A stretch of 49,745 nucleotides of DNA, from NCBI GenBank assembly GCA_022361255.1, contig JAKSBG010000403.1, forward strand, positions 1-49,745. Reading direction: 5' to 3'. The notes under the pieces were generated by a model. It ran no database searches and had not been told where the DNA came from. It was given only the letters and a program-made list of their open reading frames with translations. Positions 34,314 to 42,797 of the stretch are shown piece by piece (within the stretch, counting starts at the first letter, position 1; every line of letters begins with the position of its first letter). Made by a program: the position numbers and the translations under genes. This DNA is from Verrucomicrobiales bacterium (GTDB lineage Bacteria; Verrucomicrobiota; Verrucomicrobiia; Verrucomicrobiales; DEV007).

Positions 34314-36839
34314 ATGAACCAGAAACCGAATCAAAGGATTCGGGCGTTTTTTCGTCCGTTCGCCGCTGTTGTCTTCGCGCTCACGCTGTTCTCCGGAATC
34401 GGGTATTCGCAGGATGACGCAGATGATAATTCAGATGATGGCCCGCGTCAGGCGCCCTCTCAGTTGCAACGACCCGGTGGGCAACGCGGGCCGGGCGGTC
34501 CCGGAGGTCGACCGGGCGGCGGCCCGATTGGAGACCGCGTCAGCCTTCAGTTTCCGCTGAACCCGGTAAACGACATCCTGAGCATTTACGAGAGGCTGAT
34601 TGAAAAACCGATCGTGAAAGACAGTTCCATTTTTGAAGGGCCGCAGGTCAGCCTCGTGACTCCCACGGAAGTTTCCAAAAGTGAGGCGATTCGCCTGATC
34701 GAGGCTGCTCTGCTGGTAAACGGCTATGTCCTTGTCGCCGAACCGGACCAGGACAGTGTCAAAATCCTTCTCGGTGGCGCCCGTCAGGGCGGGGGAAGTC
34801 CTTCATTCAGCGAGGGAGTGGTGATCTACACTGACCCGACAGCTCTTCCCGACGGGGAATCGTTGGTGGGGTTTTTTATGGATCTGGAATTTGTTGACCC
34901 GGAGGATGCGGCCACGATTTTCAGCAACCACATTGTGCTGAATGAATTCGGACGAATCACGCCGGTTTCCAATCCGCGGGGCCTGCTGATCACCGAGACC
35001 ACCCCGATAGTGCGCCAGCTGATTCGCCTGCGAATGATCATTGATCATCCCGTCTCCGATGCGCCGCTCATTACCGAATTTGTGAATCTCGAATATGCAG
35101 AGGCAAATGTTGTGGCCCAGATTATTCAGGCAGCGATGGATGCCCGGATGGAGGAGCGGCAGCGTCAGAGCGAGCAAAGGGGCACGATTTCCGGCCAGCA
35201 GCGTCAGCAGCAGGGAGGCGATCAAAGCCGCGGACAGCAGCAACAGCAGCAGGGAAACAACCGGGGGAACGGCAATACAGGAAACAATGGCGTGGGTACC
35301 GCAGATCAGCCCGCAGCACAGCTCATTCCGGATGACCGTCTCAACCGGATTATGGTCGTCGCGTCTCCCTCAGATGCGGCCTATATTCTGCAGTTGATCC
35401 GCGAATTTGATCAGCCGATCGATTCCAAGGATCCGGTGGAGAGAAAGTTGCGCTATGTAAAGGCAAACGACATTCTCCCCGTCATCGTTGATATTCTGCA
35501 GGACACGGGAACCGGTCAGACCCAGCTCCCGGGAGGACGCCAGATTCAAAGCCGCCCTACTCCGGTAACCTCATCCCAGCTTGCGACCCTCACCGGCACC
35601 AACCGGACGGCGCAGAATAATCAAAACCGGACGACCCAGAACGCCGGAACCGAGGAAATTGCGGGACGGGCCGACCAGATCGCTTTTCCCGTAGACGAGG
35701 TCGCCCCGATTTCGGTCCTCGTGGGCAAAACTCGTATTATTGCGGATCGCGTATCCAACTCCATTATCGTTATGGGAACGCGCGAGGCGGAAAAGATCGT
35801 TCTGGATATGATCGACCGTCTCGACCGGAAGCCGGTGCAGGTATATCTCGCGACAGTGATCGGGGAGATGACCCTGAGCGACGATGTCCAGTTCGGGGTG
35901 GATTATCTGCAGCAGTTTGTGCCCTGGGAAAACAATCATCCTAACGCTGGCGGATTTTCGGGTGGCTTGATCAACGGTCGAAGTGACATCATTGGAGCGA
36001 CCAACACGACTGGAAATATTGCGGACATTGCGGACATGCTGGTCACTACGCCCTTCGGGCCGACGACCGGACTGGGTCTCTACGGACAATTCGGGCAGTC
36101 GCTCGATGCTGTGATCACGGCGCTTGAAACAACGAACCGCTTCACCGTTCTCTCGCGACCGGTTGTTTACACTCAAAACGGAAAGAGGGCGGAAATTACC
36201 TCCGGCCAGGAAGTGCCCTACGCCGCGAGTTCAGTTTCCGATACGACAAATCCGAATTCCATTCGATCCACGACGGAATTTAAGGATGTTGTTCTGAAGC
36301 TGGAAGTTCTACCGACAATTAATGAAAACGGAGAGGTCACTCTCGACATCGTCCAGGTCAATGACCGTGTCGTTTCCACTGCGGTAATTGATCAGAGCGA
36401 AGTGCCGGTGATCGGAAAGCAGGAACTCAACACGACGGTGACCGTAGCAAATCGCTCTACGATCGTGCTGGGTGGATTGATTTCCGAATCGGAGAACGAA
36501 ACTGATGCCGGGATCCCCCTACTCAAGGATCTACCGTTAATCGGAAACGCCGCGAAAAATCAAACGAGCACCAAGAGCCGCTCCGAGCTGATGATTTTCA
36601 TCCAACCGGTCGTGGTCGATGGAAACCAGGAAGCTGTCCAGTCGAGCTATGACGAGGACGTCCGTTCGGAAGTCGGCGAAACTGCCGCTGAGGTATTCCC
36701 CGAACCGGGAACTCCAACGATCCGTCACCGTGCCGAAGTCGTTCGCGATGCGGAAGCGGATTCTCGTCCGCTGAAAAAGCTCGGGCAGAAGCTTTTCGGT
36801 AAAAAACGTCCGCCCCGCATGCCTCAGCCGGCGAGGTAG
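34314..36839 (+). CDS. gspD: GspD/PilQ-type secretin
   Basis: An 841-residue outer-membrane secretin. The signal peptide is within residues 1-32 (FAAVVFALTLFSGIGYSQ). A Gly/Pro-rich stretch (about 50-80) is followed by N-domains; one contains a low-complexity Gln/Asn/Gly insert (about 282-330; QQQQQQGNNRGNGNTGNN) and another a Thr/Asn-rich loop. The secretin domain is about 595-770, with TVANRSTIVLGGLISE and GIPLLKDLPLIG. The C-terminal 70 residues are charged and could be a pilotin-binding S-domain. The ATG at 34314 is chosen because it begins the signal peptide and has GGAGG upstream, rare here. No other gsp gene is adjacent; a lone GspF-like gene is at 15596. Confidence 0.9.
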   Translation: MNQKPNQRIRAFFRPFAAVVFALTLFSGIGYSQDDADDNSDDGPRQAPSQLQRPGGQRGPGGPGGRPGGGPIGDRVSLQFPLNPVNDILSIYERLIEKPIVKDSSIFEGPQVSLVTPTEVSKSEAIRLIEAALLVNGYVLVAEPDQDSVKILLGGARQGGGSPSFSEGVVIYTDPTALPDGESLVGFFMDLEFVDPEDAATIFSNHIVLNEFGRITPVSNPRGLLITETTPIVRQLIRLRMIIDHPVSDAPLITEFVNLEYAEANVVAQIIQAAMDARMEERQRQSEQRGTISGQQRQQQGGDQSRGQQQQQQGNNRGNGNTGNNGVGTADQPAAQLIPDDRLNRIMVVASPSDAAYILQLIREFDQPIDSKDPVERKLRYVKANDILPVIVDILQDTGTGQTQLPGGRQIQSRPTPVTSSQLATLTGTNRTAQNNQNRTTQNAGTEEIAGRADQIAFPVDEVAPISVLVGKTRIIADRVSNSIIVMGTREAEKIVLDMIDRLDRKPVQVYLATVIGEMTLSDDVQFGVDYLQQFVPWENNHPNAGGFSGGLINGRSDIIGATNTTGNIADIADMLVTTPFGPTTGLGLYGQFGQSLDAVITALETTNRFTVLSRPVVYTQNGKRAEITSGQEVPYAASSVSDTTNPNSIRSTTEFKDVVLKLEVLPTINENGEVTLDIVQVNDRVVSTAVIDQSEVPVIGKQELNTTVTVANRSTIVLGGLISESENETDAGIPLLKDLPLIGNAAKNQTSTKSRSELMIFIQPVVVDGNQEAVQSSYDEDVRSEVGETAAEVFPEPGTPTIRHRAEVVRDAEADSRPLKKLGQKLFGKKRPPRMPQPAR

Positions 36840-36917
36840 GGGAAGGATGGTTCAAACGGGGATTAATACGAATCTATCGACTGTTAAGTCCGTGATGATC
36901 ACCTGTTTGGCGAAAAG

Positions 36918-37808
36918 ATGAGGAGCGATAGGGTATCGATATTTGCCGGGATCAGTTTGGTGGCTGGAATGGTTTCAACCGGGAGCGGGGAGGTTCCTGT
37001 TGATCGGCGTCTTTCAATTTTGGATAGACTGGCTGATTCTTCTCCTGCCCAAACGCTGATTGCGGCCCATCGCGGGGGATATGAAACTGACCGAAAGGAT
37101 GAGGCACCGGAGAATTCGGTCGCAAATATTGAAGTCTGTTACCGGAAGGGCTTCGAACTGTACGAAACGGATATCCAGAGGACAAAAGACGGACATTTTG
37201 TCATTGTTCATGATCCGACCATTGAGCGTGAAACAACCGGTACCGGGCAGGTCAGCGAAATGACGCTGACTGAATTGAAAGGGCTGAAAAAACGGTATCG
37301 CGATGGGAGTGTTTCGGAAGAAACCGTCGCGACTTTGCAGGAATTTCTAAGAGCAGGAAGGGGCAGAACAATTTTCAAAGCGGATCTGAAACCGGGCGTG
37401 AGCCGGTATTTTGGTGACATTCTGAGGGTGCTTCAACAGGATGATGCTGTCGATCAGATCATCTTCCGGATTCCCTATAGAGAAGCGGATTTCTTTGCCG
37501 AATATGCTGAGAAGAATGGCCCTGTTCCCCGGCATTTACTGATGTTTAAAGTTTCCTCTCGCCAGCAAATTGACGATGTGAGTCAGCGTTTCGACGCTAC
37601 GACGATTGAGATCAAATTGCGCAAGTCGGATCCGACTACGGATCATGTGCTCGGATTGATCCGGTATGCCGGGGAAAAAGGTTTCGTGGTGGAAGCTCAC
37701 GCGGAAGGCGGCGAGACTGACTGGCAAAAGCTGGTCGATGCCGGCGTCCGCATTTTCCACACGAGCGGCCCCTCCAAAGTGAAAGCGTTTCTTCAGAAAT
37801 TGCCGTGA
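36918..37808 (+). CDS. Secreted glycerophosphodiester phosphodiesterase family protein
   Basis: A 296-residue GDPD TIM-barrel enzyme, which hydrolyses glycerophosphodiesters from phospholipid turnover to glycerol 3-phosphate and an alcohol. A signal peptide (VSIFAGISLVAGMVSTGSGE) indicates export. Active-site residues are seen: AHRGG (base His), PENSVANIEVCYRKGFELYETD (metal-binding Glu and Asp), VIVHDPTIERETTG (acid His), and FKADLKPG. The length is normal. It lies 78 bp after the secretin gene on the same strand. Its stop codon abuts the dxs stop on the other strand. Together with the patatin and PhoD-like genes it adds to the lipid- and phosphoester-degrading functions in this window; substrate not determined. 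Confidence 0.9.
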   Translation: MRSDRVSIFAGISLVAGMVSTGSGEVPVDRRLSILDRLADSSPAQTLIAAHRGGYETDRKDEAPENSVANIEVCYRKGFELYETDIQRTKDGHFVIVHDPTIERETTGTGQVSEMTLTELKGLKKRYRDGSVSEETVATLQEFLRAGRGRTIFKADLKPGVSRYFGDILRVLQQDDAVDQIIFRIPYREADFFAEYAEKNGPVPRHLLMFKVSSRQQIDDVSQRFDATTIEIKLRKSDPTTDHVLGLIRYAGEKGFVVEAHAEGGETDWQKLVDAGVRIFHTSGPSKVKAFLQKLP

Positions 37809-39731
37809 TCAGCCAGCGAGAGCCTGTTCTTTCTTCGGAAGGTTTCTCAGCGCTTTTTCGACGGCTGCATCGGCGGTGATGCCATGCTTTTCGCGAAGGA
37901 TGTCGACCCGGCCATGCTCGATGAATTCATCGGGCCAGCCGATTCGCTCGACCCGGGTATCGATTCCGGCATCGTGAAGATGTTCGATTACCGCGGCACC
38001 GAATCCGTTATGGAGTACGTGATCTTCGAAAGTCATTACCACCGGGCATTTTTTGGCAAACTCCTCGATACAGGATGCGTCGAGTGGTTTGATCCAGCGC
38101 GGATTGATCAGTGCGACGGAGTAACCCATTTCCTCCAGACGTGATTTTGTCTCGACGGCAACTTCGTATAGATGACCCAGTCCGAAAAGGGCGATATCGG
38201 TTCCGTCTTCAACCACTTCTGCTTTTCCAATTTCGAGAATTTGCGGCTCGGCCTTCGGCTCAACTCCCATACCTGCTCCACGCGGATAGCGAATTGCGAT
38301 GGGACCGTCGTCGTAGTTGGCCATCGTCCAGAGCATGTCGATGAATTCATCTTCATCCTTCGGTTGCATGAACACCCAGTTCGGGATGTGCCGCATGTAT
38401 CCGATATCGAAGAGGCCATGGTGAGTCGGCCCGTCGTCGCCACTGAGCCCGGCCCGGTCCATGCAGAGGCGAACGGGCAGGTTTTGAATGCCGATGTCGT
38501 GCACAGCCATGTCGTAGGCGCGCTGGAAAAAAGTGGAATAAATGGTGAGGAACGGCTTGAGGCCCTGCACGGCCTGGCCGCAGGCAAAGAGGGCCGCATG
38601 CTCTTCTGCGATTCCCACATCGTAGTAGCGTTCCGGAACCTGCTTCTGGAAACCGACAAGGCCGGTTCCGCTCGGCATCGCGGCGGTGACGGCGACGATC
38701 TTCTCGTCTTCGATCGCGAATTTTCCGAGATGTTCCCCGTAAAGCTGGGAGAAAGTGGGTGTGCCGCCTGCCGGCGTTTCCCCGGTTTCGGTTTTGTAGG
38801 GGCCCAATCCGTGGAACTTCATCGGATTGGCTTTGGCCGGCTCGTAGCCTCTGCCTTTCTCCGTGATGATGTGGAGAATGACAGGCTCCTCCTGGTCTTT
38901 GAGGAAATCGAAGGTCTTTACGAGCAGATCGAGATCGTGGCCGTCGATCGGGCCGTAGTAGTGAATCCCGAATTTCTCGAAAAGAACGTTGGGAAAGAGA
39001 AGGTTTTTGGCTCCGCGCTCAACGCGCTGGGCAATGTTGCGGGCACTTTTTCCCACCAGTTTCTCGACGAAGTCGGCGGCTTTCTCGTGAATGTGCGAGT
39101 AGGTTGAACTGGTTTGCAGCGCATGAAAATACTTGGCAATCGCCCCCACATTCCGGTCGATGGACCACTCGTTGTCATTCAGAACGAGAATAAAGCGCTT
39201 TGTGGTTTCGGCGATGTTGTTGAGGGCTTCGAAAGTCGGGCCGCAGGTGAAGGCGGCATCACCGGCGACAGCGACGACGTGATCGTCTTTTCCCAGAACA
39301 TCGCGGGCGGATGCCATTCCGAGAGCGGCGGAAACAGCGGTTCCGGCGTGGCCGGCCCCGTAGCAGTCGTGTTCGCTTTCCGAGCGGAGGAGAAAGCCGT
39401 TGAGTCCCTCGTATGTACGGATCGTGTGGATCTGGTCCCAGCGACCGGTCAGCATTTTGTGGACGTAGCCCTGGTGGCTGACATCAAAGACGAACTTGTC
39501 GTCCGGAGTATTGAAAATGCGATGCAGCGCGATGCTCAATTCCACGACCCCGAGGTTGGGACCGAGATGCCCGCCTGTTTTGGCGAGCGAAGAGATTAGG
39601 GTGCGCCGGATGTTTTCCGCCAGCTTGGGGAGATCCTCCAGCGGCAGTTTCTTCAGGTCGTCTGCATTGTCGACCTTCGGTAGTTCTTCCGTGGGGATAT
39701 CGGGATATTCAAAAGAGTTCTCCATTTTCAT
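37809..39731 (-). CDS. dxs: 1-deoxy-D-xylulose-5-phosphate synthase
   Basis: A 640-residue thiamine-diphosphate enzyme that joins pyruvate and glyceraldehyde 3-phosphate, the first step of the MEP isoprenoid pathway. The N-terminal domain has HLGPNLGVVELSIALH and FVFDVSHQGYVHKMLTGR; the ThDP motif is GDAAFTCG with LNDNEWSID, so the third residue of the usual GDG is Ala. The transketolase domain has DVGIAEEHAALFACG and DRAGLSGDDGPTHHG; the C-terminal domain ends the protein. I chose ATG 39731, which has GAGGA upstream; ATG 39725 and an in-frame Met at 39803 are alternatives. It overlaps the end of xseB, so the pair is cotranscribed, as in enterobacteria where xseB and dxs are in one operon. 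Confidence 0.95.
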   Translation of the reverse strand: MKMENSFEYPDIPTEELPKVDNADDLKKLPLEDLPKLAENIRRTLISSLAKTGGHLGPNLGVVELSIALHRIFNTPDDKFVFDVSHQGYVHKMLTGRWDQIHTIRTYEGLNGFLLRSESEHDCYGAGHAGTAVSAALGMASARDVLGKDDHVVAVAGDAAFTCGPTFEALNNIAETTKRFILVLNDNEWSIDRNVGAIAKYFHALQTSSTYSHIHEKAADFVEKLVGKSARNIAQRVERGAKNLLFPNVLFEKFGIHYYGPIDGHDLDLLVKTFDFLKDQEEPVILHIITEKGRGYEPAKANPMKFHGLGPYKTETGETPAGGTPTFSQLYGEHLGKFAIEDEKIVAVTAAMPSGTGLVGFQKQVPERYYDVGIAEEHAALFACGQAVQGLKPFLTIYSTFFQRAYDMAVHDIGIQNLPVRLCMDRAGLSGDDGPTHHGLFDIGYMRHIPNWVFMQPKDEDEFIDMLWTMANYDDGPIAIRYPRGAGMGVEPKAEPQILEIGKAEVVEDGTDIALFGLGHLYEVAVETKSRLEEMGYSVALINPRWIKPLDASCIEEFAKKCPVVMTFEDHVLHNGFGAAVIEHLHDAGIDTRVERIGWPDEFIEHGRVDILREKHGITADAAVEKALRNLPKKEQALAG

Positions 39732-40050
39732 CGGGGGATTCCTCATCTGCATCATCGGACGAGGATTCTGTGGTAGGGGCAGCGGGGGACGCTTCGTCAT
39801 CAAAGGTCTCCACTACGGATTCCCCATTTCGATTCTTTCGAATCATTTCGATACGTCCTTCGGCAGCATCCAGCTGTTTTGCGCACAGCTGAAAGAGTCG
39901 TGTGCCGTTCTCGTAGTTGGAAATCAACTCCTCCAGAGGCATTTGACCGGACTCCATTTCACCGACAAGTTCCTCGAGCTGCGCGAGCGCATCTTCGAAA
40001 GGAACGTCGGATTCATCCGGAGACGAGCCGCTTGTAGAGGATTTTGGCAT
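39709..40050 (-). CDS. xseB: Exodeoxyribonuclease VII small subunit
   Basis: A 113-residue partner of XseA. The Exo_VII_S helical core is about 17-75 (PFEDALAQLEELVGEMESGQ and LISNYENGTRLFQLCAKQLD). An acidic, Ser-rich tail of about 35 residues (EASPAAPTTESSSDDADEES) extends beyond the roughly 80 residues of usual members; this tail overlaps the dxs start by about 20 bp. An AGGAGGTG sequence lies at 40083-40090 on the minus strand, 32 nt before the ATG, too far for that start, and a stop codon in frame rules out an upstream start. Confidence 0.9.
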   Translation of the reverse strand: MPKSSTSGSSPDESDVPFEDALAQLEELVGEMESGQMPLEELISNYENGTRLFQLCAKQLDAAEGRIEMIRKNRNGESVVETFDDEASPAAPTTESSSDDADEESPDENGELF

Positions 40051-40168
40051 AAATAGGAAATTCGGATGCGATTAGAAAATCACACCTCCTATTTCTGCGA
40101 CGGGATCGGCCTCAGTTCAAGCCGTTTGTGGGGAGGAAAGTCGGGTTTTCCGCCCGGATTTTCCCTTG

Positions 40169-42709
40169 TTATTTCTTCTTCTCCAAACTCTGGATGTAAA
40201 GAATGACTGAATCGATTTCGTGATCCTTTAAAACACCGAGATAGGAGGGCATGCCGACTCCGGTTTTTTCCGTTTCGAATCCGGTGGCGACCCGTCTTCC
40301 CGGATCGAGAATCGACTCGCGGAGATAGGTTTCGTCGACAGACTTGATGAAGGACCCGTCCGTGAATTCACGCCGGGATTTCCAGAGCCCGGTCCAGGCC
40401 GGGCCCACAGCGACCTGCGCTCCCTCTGCAGGAGCAGCTGTCGGTGCGGGAATCCCTGTTTCGCCGGTAGCGTGGCAGGCGATGCATCCATAGCGGAGCG
40501 CGGTCTCTTTGCCCAGTTTCGCAGTTGGCTCGATTTTCTCTGATGTTCCGGTGATGTTTCTCGGCGGAGTCAGATCAACCTTATCATCAGAAAAACCCAG
40601 CCCGGTGAGATCAAGCTTTTCAAGTTTGTGGACGGTAAGGTAGGCGCTGTCTACCCGGGTTGAGTCAGATGCGGGGATACGATAGGTGACGCGAAGGGAA
40701 TGCGAAGGTTGCATGTCGACGAGACCGAGAAAGAGCGATTTTTTATCTTTTGATACTTTCACACTGGCCACCCCGACGGATTCCTGACCGGGTTCACCAT
40801 CGAGTTTGAAGTTCCCCGATCCGTAGTTGTGCGTCTGCCGGTAGTTCCAGCGATCCACCGAATACCTTCCGAGTTCTTTGGCAAGGCTGTCAGAGAGGGG
40901 ATTGTCGAATGACAAAAGAACGCCCCTTTCTCCGGCGGTTATCTGACGGGGAATCCAGGGCTTTTCTTTTCCGGGTCGGACCCGAAACAATCCGCTGACG
41001 CGTTCCCCCGAAGTTCCCCAGATTTCGAACCCGGTGAGGTAGAGTTTCCCGTCCTCCGGGTGGACTCTGCCTTTCAAAACCCCGGCGGGAAATCCGGCAA
41101 GGACAGGGACGACGGCGCCCTGGTTGCGCTTTTCGTCAAAATAGACCCGAAAGATCTCCGGCCGGTTGTAGCCGATGTGAACCAGCTGGCCGTCGAGTGC
41201 TCCCATTCTCGTCCCGTTCTTCATCCAGACCTGCGAGGCTCCGGACTGATTGATAAAATGGGGGATCCAGATTTCCGGCGGGGCGATGGGAGCCGGGTGG
41301 ACGGCTTTGTCCTTCAGTTTCGCGGGTTGAAAGCCGTAGTATTTGTCCTGCTCAATCCGGTAAATGGGGGTAGCCGGTTTCCAGTGTCCCTGCTGATCGC
41401 TGGAAGTGATGATACCCGTATCCGGGTCGAAGCCGATATACGGCTGACGCAGCCCGGTAGCGATCACCTCGTAGGAACGTCCGTCGGGTGCGACGCGGAC
41501 AATGGTTCCATTGGCGATACCACGGGTCGAACCGACCTGACCGCCTTTTGCGAGAATGAATCCGCCCCGTCCGTCGGCAACCATGTCCATAGCAAACTCC
41601 CTCGTTTCGGCGGTTTGGGGGACAATGTTGGAAAAGTTTTCGTACCAGTCGGCTTCGCCGTTGTTGCTGCTGTCGACGAGTCGAACGATACCGTTTCGGT
41701 CGGAGACGTAGATCTGATCATCGACGATAGAGACGCTCTTCGGTTCGTGGAGGCCGGAGGCGAAGCGGTGCCAGGTTGCCGACGAGCTTCCCTCTTCCAG
41801 CCCTTCTACGATCCAGACGTCTCCGTCAAAGGTGCAGAAAACGGCGCGCCCGTCGGGGAAAAAATCGAATCCGGCGAGGCGGACGTTACGTTTCCAGGGA
41901 TTCGGATCGGGGAGCGGCAAATCGTCAAAGGTGAATGCGGCATTGTCGTCGCCGGCAATCGGGGTGCCGGTGGTGACTGGTTCTTTCCAGATTTTCTCGG
42001 GATACGGGATCGTGGCGACCGGTTTTTCGAGGATGGAGTTGTGCCCCGGGATCGCCCGCAGGGAGAGTTTTCCGTTGTGTGAAACCCGTCGCTCAATTTT
42101 CCCGTCCACTACCGTCATCCGCTCTGTGACCGCTGTCTTTCCGACTTCGAACTCCAGTTGGATACCTCCAGCAACGATTCGGATCCCGGAAAACCGTCCC
42201 ATTTCAGCTGGAATCGGTCCGAGGCCCAGTTCCTCCTCGTCAGCTCCCGCCTTCGCCCGGGGGTCGGAGTTCAGATCGCTTTTGTTCTCCGCCCACCCCG
42301 GAAGAGCGGGACTCGCATAGATCGGTGTTCCAAGTGGTTTCGGAAGACTCTTCTGCCCGGCGGGAGCCTTCCGGTTCGGCAGGCGGTAGCTTCCCGGTGC
42401 CATGCCGTCCATGGTGAGGTATTCCCCGTCTTCGTTGGCTTTCCAGATCAAAGCCCAGCGGAGCAGGTCGGGGTCGAAACAACCGTAGTGGTCTTCACCC
42501 AGCTTCACGATGATGCCGCGCGGCGTCAGATTGGTTGGCTCCGGATCCTCACCAAATTCGCGGGCATCGAGAGTCTGTGTGAAAAACGGAAAGCCGTCTT
42601 CCACATAGGAGCCGTAGGGGGACTCGATCTCAAGGTGGGCCTTCTGTTGAGAGAAGGCCGGAAATACAGTTGAGACCAGTGAAAGACAGATCAAAAGCGG
42701 GCGTTTCAT
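40169..42709 (-). CDS. PVC-type heme-binding protein with DUF6797-like N-terminus, beta-propeller and cytochrome c domain
   Basis: An 846-residue secreted protein. The signal peptide is MKRPLLICLSLVSTVFPAFS. The N-terminal part (about 25-265) resembles the DUF6797 region found before propellers in Verrucomicrobia. A glucose/sorbosone-dehydrogenase-like beta-propeller (about 270-560) contains RLAGFDFFPDGRAVFCTFDGD and HEPKSVSIVDDQIYVSDRNG. The C-terminal c-type heme domain has CIACH near 740 and a probable axial Met in GVGMPSYLG, ending with IDSVILYIQSLEKK. Such proteins are abundant in PVC genomes and are thought to couple sugar or alcohol oxidation to electron transfer; none of this is shown for this one. 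It lies 118 bp upstream of xseB on the same strand. Confidence 0.85.
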   Translation of the reverse strand: MKRPLLICLSLVSTVFPAFSQQKAHLEIESPYGSYVEDGFPFFTQTLDAREFGEDPEPTNLTPRGIIVKLGEDHYGCFDPDLLRWALIWKANEDGEYLTMDGMAPGSYRLPNRKAPAGQKSLPKPLGTPIYASPALPGWAENKSDLNSDPRAKAGADEEELGLGPIPAEMGRFSGIRIVAGGIQLEFEVGKTAVTERMTVVDGKIERRVSHNGKLSLRAIPGHNSILEKPVATIPYPEKIWKEPVTTGTPIAGDDNAAFTFDDLPLPDPNPWKRNVRLAGFDFFPDGRAVFCTFDGDVWIVEGLEEGSSSATWHRFASGLHEPKSVSIVDDQIYVSDRNGIVRLVDSSNNGEADWYENFSNIVPQTAETREFAMDMVADGRGGFILAKGGQVGSTRGIANGTIVRVAPDGRSYEVIATGLRQPYIGFDPDTGIITSSDQQGHWKPATPIYRIEQDKYYGFQPAKLKDKAVHPAPIAPPEIWIPHFINQSGASQVWMKNGTRMGALDGQLVHIGYNRPEIFRVYFDEKRNQGAVVPVLAGFPAGVLKGRVHPEDGKLYLTGFEIWGTSGERVSGLFRVRPGKEKPWIPRQITAGERGVLLSFDNPLSDSLAKELGRYSVDRWNYRQTHNYGSGNFKLDGEPGQESVGVASVKVSKDKKSLFLGLVDMQPSHSLRVTYRIPASDSTRVDSAYLTVHKLEKLDLTGLGFSDDKVDLTPPRNITGTSEKIEPTAKLGKETALRYGCIACHATGETGIPAPTAAPAEGAQVAVGPAWTGLWKSRREFTDGSFIKSVDETYLRESILDPGRRVATGFETEKTGVGMPSYLGVLKDHEIDSVILYIQSLEKKK

Positions 42710-42797
42710 GAGAAATTTTGTTCAGACTGCGCGAAAAGGTGGGGGGAAGCAATAGCGTGTACTTGCCCCGAAAAGACTCTCGGTTAACAATGGGCCG

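Noticed and set aside
34370-34560. Small frame overlapping the start of the secretin gene as a possible regulatory peptide
   Set aside because: It is entirely inside the secretin coding region in another frame and has no ribosome site or family resemblance.
40083-40090. Strong Shine-Dalgarno AGGAGGTG upstream of xseB
   Set aside because: It is 32 nt before the ATG, and an in-frame stop lies between, so it cannot serve that start; no other start codon follows at a suitable distance.
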